64,000 nt of DNA from Polychytrium aggregatum (GCF_025602895.1 NW_026516248.1:248001-312000), one strand, 5' to 3'; positions 1-11,841 are shown, counted from the first letter of the stretch. The notes: generated by a model not told the origin, from the sequence alone. Numbers and translations are program-made.

Positions 1-786
1 TTTGGCTGAGGTGGCTTGTGTCTTCACAAAGCCACTTGGCGGGGGCAGGTCGCCCCGGCCGCGGACGGGACCAGGGTATCCAGATCGTGGCCCTCTGCGA
101 CCAACCAGCTGGTCGCACGCCGGAAGGCTGGCCCTGGTGCCCCTTGGGAGGCGGATACACGCCCGAGGCACAGGCGGGGGCCCGGGCCGGATGTTCGGTA
201 ACACCGAAGGCCCGAACAGCCAAATTCTTGTCTGGCCTGGGGACATGCCCTCTGTGGCGGAGGGGGAGGTCCGCGGTCTGGTGCTCATGGCCAGCAACCA
301 ACGCGGGCGGCCATCACAGGAACATACAGCCGTGACCTAACCGGCCGTGACCGACAACGCGGCCATCGTGCCGATGGTGGCTGCCGGCCGTGGCTGCTTC
401 GAGCGACTGTGGCTTTCGCAACTCGATATCTACTGCATCGTATCGGCACAATCCAATAGGCGCCCGGCAAGCCCGGGGACACGCGCCGCAACCGGATTGC
501 CAGAGAAGAGCTTGACTGCGGCAGCCGGACCGGGGCTGGGGATGGGCTGGCGTGGTCGTCGCGAGCAGATCACGGCGGGCCCAAAACAGGACACCCAGGA
601 CTCTGACTTGCCGCCTCAAAACATTGCGCTCTGGCCACGGCCTTCACTCCGAGGCCGCCAGTGTTGGATCCAGGTTTTCAAAAACTACATGTTCGATTGG
701 ATTGGGACAGTAACCCCGTGTCTCCATGAAGATAGTATAGATCGCCCCAGACGTAACCCTGCCCATTATTCCGTGACTGCGACGAA
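1..786. other. No recognisable gene
   Basis: Open frames exist on both strands of this GC-rich stretch, but none shows a recognisable domain, a plausible splice structure or protein-like composition. It lies 3' of the coiled-coil gene that ends at 787, so it may hold that gene's 3' UTR. I see no RNA gene here. Confidence 0.5.
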
Positions 787-3700
787 CTAGTATTCGGTAT
801 TTGTGCGGTCGTCTCGCGCCGGGGCACCTGGGGCTGCTGTTGAACCCTCGGATCCACCTTTTTTGTCGGCCTCCGAGATCAAGCCAGCGGACTTTTCAGC
901 AGTCGTCTCCTTGGACACGGGTTTGGAATTAGTCGCGGACCGTGGCTTGCTGGCGTCAGAGGGATGTCGCTTGAGCCGCCGATCGACTGACTCCCGCCCC
1001 TTGCCGGATGTGCTGGTCTCTGTTGGACTGCGACTGAGGCCGCCAGTCGACGGAGCTGGTCCGCCTGTTCGCGAGTGGCTGGCGGCTGGCAGCTTGCCTC
1101 GATGCGAGGGCGACGATGCCGCCGGGCTGCGTGAGCGGCTGCCGTCTCTGCTGGTCGGCCGATGGACACTCCGGCTTTCGTGGTGGGTCGTCCGCTCAGG
1201 CACTGGAGCCTGCGTCTGCGATTCAGCCCTGCCAACGGCCCGCAGTCCTGGGGACCTCGATCGCTGTCGGGTGCGACTCGGGCCAAAGGAGCGCTGCTCA
1301 GGCTCGGTCCTCTCCAGCTCGGAGCCTCGGTCCTGTTCATGTCCGCGGTCGAAACGTGCCGGCCGATCATCCGAGAAGCTGGCGCGGCTGTGCTCGCGGC
1401 GCACCTTCAGTGACTCTTCGCGAGGGCTGTACCGGCCGTCGTCGCCATCCTCGGCCTCGATGGGCGGAATGGACTGTCTCCAGCGAGCGCGGTCGCCGTG
1501 CGGAGCATCGCCGTGGTCGTAGACCGACGCAGATCGACCCTTGCCTTGGCCCCGGCGAGCCTCGGAGTCAAACGTTCGATATTCATCGCCATCGTCGTGG
1601 AGATCGCGCGACGAGCCGCCCCTTGATCCCTGGGATCGAACGCTGAGCGACTCTCGCCGTCGACCGTCTCGATCACATCCGCCGTCCTCGTCCATCTCTC
1701 GATGGCTGCGTCCGGTCGCGGTGGGAGACTCACTCGAGTCGTGGTAGCGTCGGTCGTGGTCCTCGTAGTGGATTTCCGGAGCCGCTCTCAAGTTCGAATC
1801 TCGTCGGTCAAGCCGCACCTCAGGCTCATCCAAGCCCCTCGGGCCGGCTCGTTCGGGTCCGCGGCCTGGAGAGTGAGGTCGCTCGGGCCGGCTTCTTGCC
1901 ACCCGGTCGTAGAGGTCGTCGTCGTAGCCAGCCGATCGAGGATGCGATGCGGGTCCGCCATGTCCCCGACGGTCATGCCCGCCGCCTTTGGCAAGCTGAT
2001 CCATGCCCATGGACACGTACTTGGAGTAATTCGCGGGCATATCCGAAGCGTATCCGGACAGGACATTGGCGCGAGGCGCCTGGCTGGCATGTGAACCCTG
2101 AGTCGGATCAGCGGCTTTGAGACCGGTGTAGATCTTGATGTCCGTCTCGTCATCGTCAACCTCGAGCGGCTTGTTGGCCAGATAGTTCTTGACGTTCTTC
2201 ATCAAATGCAGATAGTTTTCGCCGCTCATCTCCACTTTGCCGATCAGCTCCTCCAGCTCCCGACGCTTGGACATTTCTTTCTGGTACTTCTCGACGTCGG
2301 CAGTGAGTTCTTTCTTATCCTTCTGCAGCCCCACCAACTTGATTTGATTAATTTCGTTGGCATTTCGTAGCTCGGCGACATCATCAATTAACAGGCTATC
2401 ATGGGAACGGAACATTGAGTTATTCCTCCGATGTGCCTCATTCACCATGTGCTAGTACCATGCATCTACCTCTTGTCCTGGCCAAGCTGGATGAGCTCAT
2501 GCTCTTGTTCTTGCAACCGGCTATCCAAATCGCGAATGCGTTCTTCGAACGCAGACCGGGCTTCGTTGGCTGTGTTTCGTGCGTGATTAACGATGGCGAT
2601 CGAATGTGGTCAGATGCTCGGCATCGACAGCCACCCAACCGGTCGAAGCAACAGCCGCTCTTGGGATACAGCAAGTCGCACCCTGCAAACACGCACCTGC
2701 AGCCAGAGCAGCCTCAGTCGCTCTCAATTGTTGTCCAACTTCGCTCAGCTTCCGGTCCTTGTTGTCAACAGAGATCTTGGCCATGGACAAATCGTCCCGG
2801 ATCTTGGCCAGCTCTTCGCGCATAATTTCGACCTCCTTGGCTTGGTCTTGGCGCCGTCGGCCCTTTTCATCCCTTTGTTCGAATTCCTTGTGGGCGTGAC
2901 GCAAAATGCGTGATGTTCAGAATGTGCGATACTCAGAATGGACGATCCCAGCACTCCCAGTCAATACGATGGATCAACGACAGATCGAGCCAAACGAGCC
3001 CACAGCCGTCAGGCCGACACGAGCCCGGTGCGTGCAGAGAGGAAAATGAACCTGATGCGTATCTAACAGGGTTCCTGCAACATCATCGGCAAGCGGTGCG
3101 CCGTACTGTCGACGCAAATGTGCTCGAATGACGGTGGCCCCGGGTTCGAGAGACATGTCTCGACGAGTAACGTCCAGGTCATGCCTATCCAGAGTGTCTG
3201 TGGAAGAAAGCGAGCACGCTGGTGCTGTAGCCGACAAAAACTGCCCACCTTTCTCAGACGCCGCTGAGTATCATCCAACTCGGCCTTGAGGGTCACATTG
3301 ACTTTGATGAGCTCGGAGCAGTCCTGCTGAATCTTGAGGCGCATGTGCTCGTCCTGGTTACGCACCGTCTCTATCTGCTTCAACTCGGTCTGGAGATCTA
3401 TCTTCTCGCGCATCAGCTCGGCGATCCGGACCTTTTGTGACTCAATGTCCCAGGACAGCATGCTAGCGTCCGCATCCTCAAGTTTGGTCTGTGTGCACGC
3501 ATCAATGTCGATTGCCGTGTATCAGTGTCTGGATCGTGTCTCGGCGGCACGGAGCCAAGGATCGAATTGGTGTTCGATGCAGTCGCCGCAGTCGCCGCCA
3601 TGGATCACCTGAAGCTGGGTGTTGAGTTTGTGCAGCTCCTCGATTCTAGACTTGAGCGTCTGGTTGATGTGCAGCTGCTCTTCGACCTGAGAGATAGACA

Positions 3701-5044
3701 AGGTCAGAGAGTGCCTCGGCATTCACTCGCGAGCCACATCTCAACAGCCAATGCCGCTACTCCAGCAGCGAGCAAATGTAGATGTGACGTGGATCGCACC
3801 TGGTCCTTCCACTTGTTAGCGTTTGCTTCGGCCTCGAGCGTCAGAGCCTGCATCTCCTGCTTCTCTTTGATCATGCGCTTGTGGGCAGCCTCCATCCGAT
3901 TGTGGTCAGCCTGGATAATCTCCATCTTTTTCCGGAGCGCAATGACTTCACCGTAGATCTTGTCCTTCTCCGTGATTTGAGTTTCTGTTGATCCATATGG
4001 GCGAGAAGCATGTGCGATCAGCCAGAGTTCGTGGCTGCGGCCCAGAGGGGCGGTGCGAATACACTCGTGCTGTACTAAACAAGTACCTCTGGTTTCTCGC
4101 ATCTGGTCGCGGGCCTCGTCTCTCTCCTTCTCGAGCATGGCCATTGTGACAACCAAGGCTTCGTTTTGCGACCTCAGCATCTCGATCTGGTCTTCAAGTC
4201 TCTGATGCGACCCGGAATCGGAGGCGGTGATGAGCGCTGCATCCATCACAAACACACCCGGCATTCGTCGTCTTCTCACCGTAATCTCCTTCTTGTTGGT
4301 GTCCTGCAGCTCAATGTATTTGTGCTTGAGAGTTTTGATAGCGTCGTTCAGAGGCATCGTCGTGCCCGTGGGCTCACCGCCCGGTGCAACATCTCCATCT
4401 GTAAAAGAAGGCCACGAAGAAATGGGGTTGTCGAGGGCGTGTTGGTGCGGTGGGGTATCGGGTGCTTGCCGCACGCGGCCAAGTAATTCGTGGACACTGC
4501 ACACATATGAGCGTTATTGGCAATGCCCTCAACAGCGCACGATGCCCAGCAACGATACCGTTCTTGGGAGCTCTCCTGAACGGGGTCGTTCACGCCGCGT
4601 CGAGCCGTGGTTTGGGGATGAAGTTGAATTGAATTTGGAGGCACACGAGGACGCAAATATTTCGGAGAGAGCGCATCAGTCAAGGAAAATGCTTTGGAAC
4701 ATTGAGCTGAATCCCCGAAAGCTGTCCAGGGCAATATCACTTGAGCATCTGGTGCGGGTACCGCATCGAATAGCGGTGCGAACCAGGGACAACACCGGCC
4801 CAGCAAGCATTACTGGCGCAGAGGAAGAGGGCCCATGCATCAAGATCCCACGCCCTGCCGTGACAGCATTCGCTAAAACCAGTGCACAGCTCTGCCGGAC
4901 GATGAGTTACAGATATCGGGTCTCGAGCTCAAGTAGATAGATTTGCTGCTGCAGGTTGCGGATGTATTCGTCCTCCACATGCTTGCTGCCCGCATCCGGC
5001 CCACGAGCACCTGAATGCGGCTTTGCTGTCGGCGACCTCGCCAT
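787..5044 (-). CDS. Large coiled-coil protein with charged, low-complexity tail
   Basis: This is a multi-exon gene. From the 5' end, exons visible by coiled-coil coding and GT-AG borders lie near 4911-5044 (starts MARSPTAKPH, contains EYIRNLQQQIYLLELETRYL), 4265-4400, 4088-4202, 3799-3985, 3610-3688, 3251-3492, about 2700-2902, 2475-2581 and 787 to about 2430. The heptad-rich exons share one style (for example RLEDQIEMLRSQNEALVVTM and KIDLQTELKQIETVRNQDEH), so they very probably form one rod. The first junction does not keep phase with the next exon I list, so a small exon between 4440 and 4900 is probably missing. The last exon begins with more coiled coil, then gives about 400 residues rich in Arg, Asp, Ser and Pro. 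I cannot name the family. In a flagellated fungus an axonemal or centrosomal role is a reasonable guess, but only that. Confidence 0.65.
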
Positions 5045-5992
5045 TTGGAGCGACGGCCGTTGGTTTTTGCCTGGCGAGTCAGCATCACAGCGACAAGAGC
5101 AGCGGGCGGGGGCCACGTTAGCGAGTCTCTCATAGCGACTCTGTGGTAACTAGTCGTCGCGACAGAACCCGCCGAGATAACGATGCCACCCAAGACATAG
5201 AAAGATCGACGCAATGCTGGCTGAGGGGGAGTGCTGAGTATGATGCTGGATACGACACTGTGCGATGCTGGATGCAATGCTGGATGCGATGGCCGGATAC
5301 TATTCACGCATGGGTGCCAAACGCACCCGCTGGAAATCCGTTCCCGAGGGGCTGCCGAGACTGGAACGATGGCAGAATGTGATGCGACATGGCTCGGAGG
5401 AAGGTGGAGAGGATGAGTTCCGGCACAGCACGTTTTTCACCGAGACCCGATCGCTGACTATCGGCACCAGCGGCGGACTGCGGGAGGGGGTGGGAACTTG
5501 CGTTCTGTCCTCGCTCGGAGACCAAGAGCACATCCCTCCCAATCACGATGGTTGGTCTTCCCGAGCAAGGCTCCGTCCCGTGGATGCCAGAGTGGCATCA
5601 GCTTGAGAGAAACTCGCTGCATGGGATGCTGCAGATGCTGCAGATGCTGCAGATGCTGCGCGGGCTGCTGCCTCCTCATCGGCCATCGGCCATCGGCCAT
5701 CGGCGCCCTTCTGGCCCGATGCTTGATCTCCCAGCAGCCGCTGCGATCACCGTCCAAGGAGGGTTCGAGAAGCATCCTTGGCTCTTGGGCCGTCGCTTAC
5801 GTCAGCATGTCAGCTCTTTGCAATGCAAGCGCCCTCGCGCACCCAACGCTGTCCCAAACCCGGCAGCCATCTGCTGACTGAATCGAGCCGCCGAATCGAC
5901 TCTTTGCCGTAATCGCACCGCCTCGCCGACTGCATCTGCTCCCGCCTCTGGAACCAACCAGCATAGCATAACATAGCATAGCACCCGCCGCG
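5045..5992. other. Intergenic region between divergent genes, with short tandem repeats
   Basis: This lies between the start of the coiled-coil gene (minus) and Aha1 (plus), so it should carry both promoters. It contains short tandem repeats: GATGCTGGAT-like units near 5240-5292, four 9-bp ATGCTGCAG units around 5626-5657, and CATCGGC units around 5680-5704. No convincing gene was seen. Confidence 0.5.
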
Positions 5993-7762
5993 ATGACCAC
6001 CAACTGGAAGAATGTCAACAACTGGTACGTGCGAGCGAGCCTGTCTGTCTGCACACCATCGGGCGAGATCATCCGCGCTCGAGACCCCGGATATCGAGCA
6101 AACCCCGGCCGCCATCCCCGCATCGATCGATGTGGCTCTTCCTCGCTGCAGCACGCGGGGGCATGTCAGCAACTTGAGTCTGAGCGATTTCGACGGAGAA
6201 GCAGCCACCGTGCTGCCGCAGCAGCGATGATACTCACGTCAGATCGGTGTGTGGTGTCGAATGGCCGTTTGCAGGCACTGGGTCGAAAAGAACTGCATGA
6301 ATTGGGTCAAGGAGCACATCCCCAAGAAGCTTAAGGGTCTTTCGTCCGAGCAGGGCGGTATCAAGGTGCATGTGACCGATGTCAGCAACATCGCTGGCGA
6401 TGCTGATCTGAACCAGCGGAAGGGCAAGATCTTTGCCATCTACGACATCTCGCTCCATGTCCATTGGTCTGGTAAGATTCACCATGGGTATCGACGGTGA
6501 CATCTGCACCGGTGGGCTGGGAGGCCTGACTCACAGGCTATTCTGTCGATCTACCGGATACGTGGGAGCTGTCGATGGTGTCGCCCCAAGTCCAAGTGGC
6601 TGGCTTCAACTTGGAGGTGTGCGCTGCTTGTTAACTCGACCGCATTGCAGGCGAGAGCGCCGATGGCAGCAAGGCCCAGGGCAAGATCGTGATCCCCGAG
6701 GTCTGCTACGATACCGATGCCGATGACATCACGGTAAGTTTCGGCGAGGCAGGGCTGGTTGGCCACTATCGCTTCTTGACAGCGCTCTTGGCCATGCCCT
6801 TCTCCTCTGCCCGGATATCCTCGCCGATCCACTCGCTGACCTGCCGGCACCCGGCGCATGCCACAGTTCGATGTCTCTGTCGAGGCCGAGAGCCCGAAAA
6901 CCAGGGAAATCAAAGAAGTTGTGCGAAAGCACCTCACCAAGGTGATTGGCAAGGCTCTGGTCGAGCTTGGCCCTGACATGATCAACGGTAAGCTCCCTGC
7001 CCGTCCGATGAGCGCCGATCCCGAGGCCATGGATCTCTGTCGATGCTGCAGCGATACAGCACTTTGCTGCCCCGACCCGCTTGCTCATCTGGACACCGCT
7101 CGGGCAGATCACAAGGACGATGTCAAGATTGCCGACCACCAGATGACTGGCCACCCTGTCTTGGAGCAATACAAGCCCAAGCCCCCTGTCGAAACCGCCA
7201 AGGATCCGCTGCAGAACAGCGACAACACTCATGTCCTCGGCTCGCTCGTCACCCTCAACATGAATATTGAGTTTGTTGCCTCGGCCCGCGATCTCTACGA
7301 CTGCATCGTGGATGCGGGCAAGGCCTCGCTCTGGACGCGGTCAAAGGCCGTGGTCTCGCAACAGCCCGGCAGCGACTTTTCTTTCTTTGACGGCAACATC
7401 ACCGGCACTATAACCGAGCTGGTACTTGGAGCGGGGGCTTTGTCGGGGGGGGGTGCACTCGTCTTGCGCTGGGAATAATGCGACTGTCGCCTGGATGAAA
7501 TGTTGCCTGGATGTAGTGTCTGCCAAGGCGCATACATAGCTGATCATGGCCGCTCTGCATTGTCCCGGTTGGGGCTTTCAATTAGGTCGAAGGCAAGAAG
7601 ATTGTCCAGAAGTGGCGTCTCAAGACCTGGCCATCGGGTGAGTGGTTAGATATGCCGTCCATGGCGACGATTCAAGACTTGCGTCTGTCTGGCTTGCCTG
7701 CATGAGGTGTTGTAGCTTGGATTCTGTTGTGGCCTCGCCGGCGATCACCTGTGGTTGTGGCG

Positions 7763-7793
<31 letters not shown>

Positions 7794-8006
7794 CCGATGC
7801 TGCTGCTGATGCTGCTGCCGATGTCGGTGCTGACCCTGCTGCAATCGCCAGGCCACCACTCCACTGTCACCATGGACTTTGTCGAGTCCACTGACTCCAC
7901 CAACCTCAAGATCACCCACGCCGACGTCCCCGTTGGCCAGAAGGAGCAGACCGAGCGAAACTGGACCAACTACTACTTCAACCCGATCAAGGCCACGTTC
8001 GGGTAA
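5993..8006 (+). CDS. AHA1: Activator of Hsp90 ATPase, Aha1 family
   Basis: Aha1 is a cytosolic co-chaperone that binds Hsp90 and stimulates its ATPase cycle. Seven exons join in frame: 5993-6024, 6275-6471, 6651-6733, 6867-6987, 7108-7421, 7586-7637 and 7852-8006, giving about 317 residues (human AHSA1 has 338). The start MTTNWKNVNNWHWVEKN carries the family's NVNNWHW signature across the first splice. The N-terminal Aha1 domain continues through RKGKIFAIYDISLHVHWSG. The C-terminal Bet v1-like AHSA1 domain is seen as LYDCIVDAGKASLW, FFDGNITGTITEL, KWRLKTWPSGHHSTVTMDF and the terminal NYYFNPIKATFG. All introns are short GT-AG introns. The last intron (7638-7851) contains a CTG-rich microsatellite. 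Family identity is firm; exon ends could be off by a base or two. Confidence 0.93.
7755..7835. repeat. CTG/GCTGTT microsatellite inside the last AHA1 intron
   Basis: Runs of TGCTGTTGCTG and CTGCTGCTG fill much of the last intron of the Aha1 gene. A long open frame crosses it on the minus strand (poly-Gln), but that is a by-product of the triplet repeat. Confidence 0.7.
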
Positions 8007-8654
8007 GCCGCTGAGCCGCAGGCACAGGGGAGGGCGGGCTTGCGCAGGGCAGGATGGCTGCGTGACCCGACTTGCTGGGGCGAAAGGCCGTTGAAGAGTT
8101 GGAATGCCGAGTCCGCTGCTGACATATGTGCATCCCATGCCGGACATGCGACCAGATACGGCGCCTTGTTGTAAGCAGTCGAGCACAGCCTGTACGCATG
8201 GTGCATCGCCCATCCAATTGCTCAATACAGCAGGATTCTCCACACCAGCGGTCCCCACGGTGGCAGACGCCCTCGCAATCGTGAGCAGGCCGCTGGTCGG
8301 TATGGGCTTGCTGTTAAGGTTCTTGGCGCCTGGCCCACCACCAGACAGCCAGCGGAGGCAACAAGACCGAGGGCAGGTGGAGTCGGGAGATTGGCCGCCT
8401 CCAGGAACCCATGCTGGTCCCTGCCCTCCCATGCTGGTCCCTGCCGACCCATGGCATAGCACGCGGGCTCAGCCGAAGCGGGCCTTTTTGTCGATATAAA
8501 TGTTCGCTGCGATCGCCGGCAGCCCACCCAGCCAGCACCGATCCATCCGAACAGCACCGATCCAGCCCCGCACTGCCCACCGATCAGCATCGATCAGACA
8601 CCACCATCCAGTCCCCTTGTCGTCCCGCCACTCGTCGAGATCCGAATCACCATC
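8007..8654. other. Intergenic region, promoter of the HAD gene
   Basis: This holds the 3' end of AHA1 and the promoter of the downstream phosphatase gene. Apart from the TATA-like box listed separately, and a short imperfect repeat of CCCATGCTGGTCCCTGCC near 8408-8450, nothing recognisable is present. Confidence 0.5.
8495..8500 (+). promoter_or_regulatory. TATA box candidate upstream of the HAD phosphatase gene
   Basis: The sequence CGATATAAATG lies about 155 bp upstream of the ATG at 8655, with a CACCGATC/CAGCACCGATCC-rich leader between. Similar TATAAAT boxes lie upstream of the Fanzor genes in this window. Confidence 0.45.
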
Positions 8655-9719
8655 ATGGGCAAGCTGGGTATCGCCGCAAGCCAGGTCAGGCTCTTCGTCA
8701 CCGACATTGACGGAACCCTCCTCAGCTCCGACCACAAGCTCTCGGAGCGCAACATCAGGGTGATCCGGAGCTTCATCAAGAACCATCCCGACGTTCCCCT
8801 GATCCTGGCCACCGGCAAGAGCTTCCCCGCCAGCCTCGAGATCTGCCAGGCCATTCCAGAGCTCCTCGGCACAGGCATCTTTGTGCAGTGCAACGGCGGC
8901 TATGTCCTGACCACCCGGGCCGATGCTCACAGCACGCCGCTCGCCCGTCCTCTCGTTGGGAATGTCCCGTCGTCACTTGCATCCCTGAGGGTCCTCCATC
9001 AGACGATGGTGCCGCCGCTGGAGGCCATGTACTTCCTCCATCACGCCTATGTCAACAGAGTCTCGCCGGTCATCTACTCGGGCTCGGATCTGTTTTCCTT
9101 CCAGGCTCCGGCCGAGACCCATCCCAACCACGAGTCGCTGCTGGGCATCACGGTGCGCTACCACGAGCCCGCGGTGCTGAAGCTGGGCTATGATGATCTG
9201 ATCGAAAGGGTCTTGACCGGAGACATTGTCGTCAACAAGATCGTCTATGTGGCCACCGTGGAGACGCTCTCCGGTATTGTCGCCGCCCTCGAGGCCATCG
9301 GCGAGACGGCCGTGCCAGAGCCGATCCAGCGCAACCCCCGTTACCGACTGCATCTGTCACGGTATGTGGCAGCGGGCCATCCGGAATCCGGCCCCATCCG
9401 GCTGTCGCCCCTGCAGCCCGTCCAGCTCGTCCAGACCACATCTGAGACGATCGAGATCATCCCGCGCGGCTCGTCCAAGGGCCGCGCCCTCGAGATTATC
9501 TGCGGCAAGGATCACCTCGACATCCCGCTGGACTCTGTCGTGGCCATGGGCGATGCCATGAACGACGTCGAGATGTTCAAGACCGTGGGCTTTGGCATTG
9601 CGGTTCAGAACGCCTCCGAGCCGGTCAAGGCCGCAGCGGCCCTCGTCTGTGAGTGGTCCAACGACCAGGACGCTGTGGCGAGCTGCATCGAGGACATATT
9701 CGGACCACATTCCACTTAG
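8655..9719 (+). CDS. HAD-superfamily hydrolase, Cof type
   Basis: This is an intronless gene for 354 residues. It carries the HAD phosphatase signature in order: motif I near residue 16 (VTDIDGTLL, giving the nucleophile and acid Asp pair), motif II in LILATGKS, and motif IV near the C-terminus (VVAMGDAMNDVEMFKTVGFG) followed by NASEPVKAAA. This order, with a large cap domain in the middle, is typical of the Cof/YbiV/SPP-like subfamily, which dephosphorylates sugar phosphates and cofactors. The substrate cannot be told from sequence. Motif III would be the Lys in the SSKGRALEIICG segment. No signal or membrane segment is seen, so it is probably cytosolic. The ATG at 8655 gives the expected spacing to motif I. 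Confidence 0.9.
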   Translation: MGKLGIAASQVRLFVTDIDGTLLSSDHKLSERNIRVIRSFIKNHPDVPLILATGKSFPASLEICQAIPELLGTGIFVQCNGGYVLTTRADAHSTPLARPLVGNVPSSLASLRVLHQTMVPPLEAMYFLHHAYVNRVSPVIYSGSDLFSFQAPAETHPNHESLLGITVRYHEPAVLKLGYDDLIERVLTGDIVVNKIVYVATVETLSGIVAALEAIGETAVPEPIQRNPRYRLHLSRYVAAGHPESGPIRLSPLQPVQLVQTTSETIEIIPRGSSKGRALEIICGKDHLDIPLDSVVAMGDAMNDVEMFKTVGFGIAVQNASEPVKAAAALVCEWSNDQDAVASCIEDIFGPHST

Positions 9720-9737
9720 CGGCATACATATAGCCCA

Positions 9738-9765
9738 GCTCGTTCAGAACGAAACGGGAGCGCCC
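9738..9765. mobile_element. Possible relic of a Tc1/Fanzor-family element end
   Basis: The block TTCAGAACGAAACGGGA resembles the inner part of the right terminal repeat of the Fanzor-carrying elements (TTCAGAAAAAAACGGGA). It shares TTCAGAACGAAACG with a second block at 49013. The match is short and nothing else of the element remains, so this is tentative. Confidence 0.35.
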
Positions 9766-10424
9766 CTGTACATTCCTTCGCAACAATCACGGCCTGTTGT
9801 TGGTTTAGGGAGCACCTTATTGATATATAAAATGGACTCGACTATCTGAACGGCTCCGTGGTTTCTCAATATCGAGAGAGTCAGGTCGAACAAGTCGCTC
9901 GCTGTGTGTTCTGGATTGAGGGTATCTGGCGATAGTGGGGAATGAGAGTCCTCAAAGTACTTGACAAAGATGAGCCTCCGTGGGCTTGGTGGGTATCCAC
10001 TCCCTTGCTTGCGCAAGGCATTCTCGAAGGCAACCACAATGCCAGTTTCCTTGGATACAGCATTTGGTCATAGCGGGCGATAGATGGGCGTATATTCAGG
10101 ACCCAGACAACAATGACAGCCCTGATTCAAAACAGGGCGATCGGTTTCGTTTTAGTGAACTGTAAACAAAGGAAGGATAGTGGTGGCCAGTAGGGAGAAC
10201 AACGGTGGCATAGAAAGCACAGAAGGGGGAGGGAGTTCAAGGCAGGACATATCCAGCGGTTGCTAAGGACAGCAGAGGGTCGGTTGGGCTGAGGGCCAAT
10301 CGCTCTCTGACTGCTGCGACAAGACATGGGAATCGCACGAATTGTTGGTCATTTACCCACGCGCTCGGGCGCTATCCATAGAGATGAACGACAACTTGTC
10401 AGGGAGAAGGCGGGTCGATCGACG

Positions 10425-10480
10425 AACGAATGAGCGAATGAACGAACGAACGAATGAACGAACGAACGAACTAGGTAAAC
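10425..10480. repeat. GAAC/GAAT tetranucleotide microsatellite
   Basis: About a dozen GAAC, GAAT or GAGC units run in succession in the intergenic space. Confidence 0.85.
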
Positions 10481-10734
10481 ATGGAGCACTGGAGAAGGGA
10501 GCACTGTTTGGTGGATGCTGACCGGATTGTGAGTTTGTTTTGTTGGTTGGCTGTCACGACGACTGCACCAACCCACTAAGCAAACCAAGGGAAGGCCGTG
10601 CTGAAATGGGAGCTGAAACGGGGGCTGGGGGAGGGAATAGGAATGTCTTGGGTCTTGGGCAGATTGATGGCACCAAGTTCCACAGGATCCAGGGAAGGCG
10701 GATGGCTCAGGACCGCCCATGGCTTTACCAAAGT

Positions 10735-11841
10735 CTATCGCACAAGTCCATCGACCGACCGAGAGTCCTCGGCAAAGCTGACTCCAGACTGCGACCGCGA
10801 CGAAGCCGACATGACGGGCGACATGACGCTTGGCGACGACGTTGATTCGGAAAAGGACGTTGCGAACGAGGCGGAGCGGGCGGTGGTGGGAGCACCAGGC
10901 CGGTTGGATGGCGAGGAGAGCTTTGGCGACTTGGACGAGATGATGTACTCGTTGTTGATGAAGTGATGGGGCTTGTTTGGAGCCACATCGAGCCCTCGCT
11001 GCCGCCGAGCAGAGCGGCGCATCCGGATCGATTCTTCCCGCCGTATGTTCCTGTCACGACCATACCGGCGAGTGAGCAGGAAGCAGCCCAGGGCACCAGC
11101 GACAATGAAGACCGCCGAGCCGGTGATGATGGCAATCAGAACTGTGCTGCTCATGCCGGACGGAGACGTGCCCGAGAGCCTTGGCAGCGCAGGCTGTCCG
11201 TCCGTTGAAGAGTCGGTGTAGGGGCCGCAGATGTTATGGGCGTTGGCGTGGAGGCTGCAAGCAGACAAGCCTGGATACTGGCACTGGAGGTTGTATGCAC
11301 AGGAACTGCCCTCGGGGCTGAGGGGCAGGCACATCCTCGACGATGAATCGCAGTAGTACGGACCGGGGTTCTCGACCGAGGTGTTGTCCGGGATGGGTGA
11401 CGAATAGAACTGGGAGCCGTTGCAGTTGGAGTAGGCGGCGAGCTCGATCATGTCGACATTGGAGATGCCCTCGATCTGGGACTGCAAGCTCGAGTTTGAG
11501 GGCACCGGGCAGAGCGAGCACGAGGCGCCGGCGCCGAGAAAGCCATTGGGGCCTTGGATGACGACGAACGCTTGGGAGCCGCTGGACCCGGCTTGGGAGT
11601 TTACGTCGGGAGCGAGATACGGCCCTTGGGCGAGCCGGACATCGTTGGTGAGGATGCAGCCGGCAAAGTGGGTTGGCAGACAGAAGAGCCCGGAAAGGTC
11701 CAGAAAGCAGGCCTGACCGGACGGACAGAAGGGAGAGTAGCCCAGGTTCGGATCGAACGAAGCTGTGAGATCGCATGGTGAATACGACTCCAGAGGGACC
11801 TGCAAGGTCAGGTCCTGCGGTGCGTTGGTGGAATTCGACAT
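10735..11841 (-). CDS. Single-pass membrane protein with Cys-rich N-terminal region
   Basis: Reading from MSNSTNAPQDLTLQVPLESY, this frame gives 368 residues. The first 210 or so are Cys-rich with N-glycosylation sequons and motifs such as PFCPSGQACFLDLSGLFCLP and GASCSLCPVPSNSS. One hydrophobic helix follows (VLIAIITGSAVFIVAGALGC), then a basic stop-transfer RRYGRDRNIRREESIRMRR. A Ser-rich, probably cytoplasmic tail of about 110 residues ends the protein. This is the layout of fungal surface proteins. No signal peptide follows the chosen ATG. The frame stays open upstream of it, so a leader could come from a 5' exon near 11.86-12.2 kb; I could not place one. I do not recognise a named family. 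Confidence 0.75.
   Translation of the reverse strand: MSNSTNAPQDLTLQVPLESYSPCDLTASFDPNLGYSPFCPSGQACFLDLSGLFCLPTHFAGCILTNDVRLAQGPYLAPDVNSQAGSSGSQAFVVIQGPNGFLGAGASCSLCPVPSNSSLQSQIEGISNVDMIELAAYSNCNGSQFYSSPIPDNTSVENPGPYYCDSSSRMCLPLSPEGSSCAYNLQCQYPGLSACSLHANAHNICGPYTDSSTDGQPALPRLSGTSPSGMSSTVLIAIITGSAVFIVAGALGCFLLTRRYGRDRNIRREESIRMRRSARRQRGLDVAPNKPHHFINNEYIISSKSPKLSSPSNRPGAPTTARSASFATSFSESTSSPSVMSPVMSASSRSQSGVSFAEDSRSVDGLVR

Larger units (their letters stand above)
9720..10734. other. Intergenic region between convergent genes
   Basis: This lies between the ends of the HAD gene (plus) and the Cys-rich membrane protein gene (minus). It contains a short Tc1-like terminal-repeat relic near 9738-9765 and a GAAC/GAAT tetranucleotide tract near 10425-10480. 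No coding signal was found. Confidence 0.5.

Noticed and set aside
803-1522. 239-codon plus-strand frame
   Set aside because: It is antisense to the charged tail of the coiled-coil protein; the Arg/Ser/Asp codon pattern leaves the opposite strand open.
1793-1804. AGTTCGAATC, resembling a tRNA T-loop box B
   Set aside because: It lies inside coiled-coil protein coding sequence, with no acceptor stem or A box at the right distance.
7620-8462. 280-codon minus-strand frame with poly-Gln
   Set aside because: Poly-Gln comes from the CTG microsatellite in an AHA1 intron, and part of the frame is antisense to AHA1 coding sequence.
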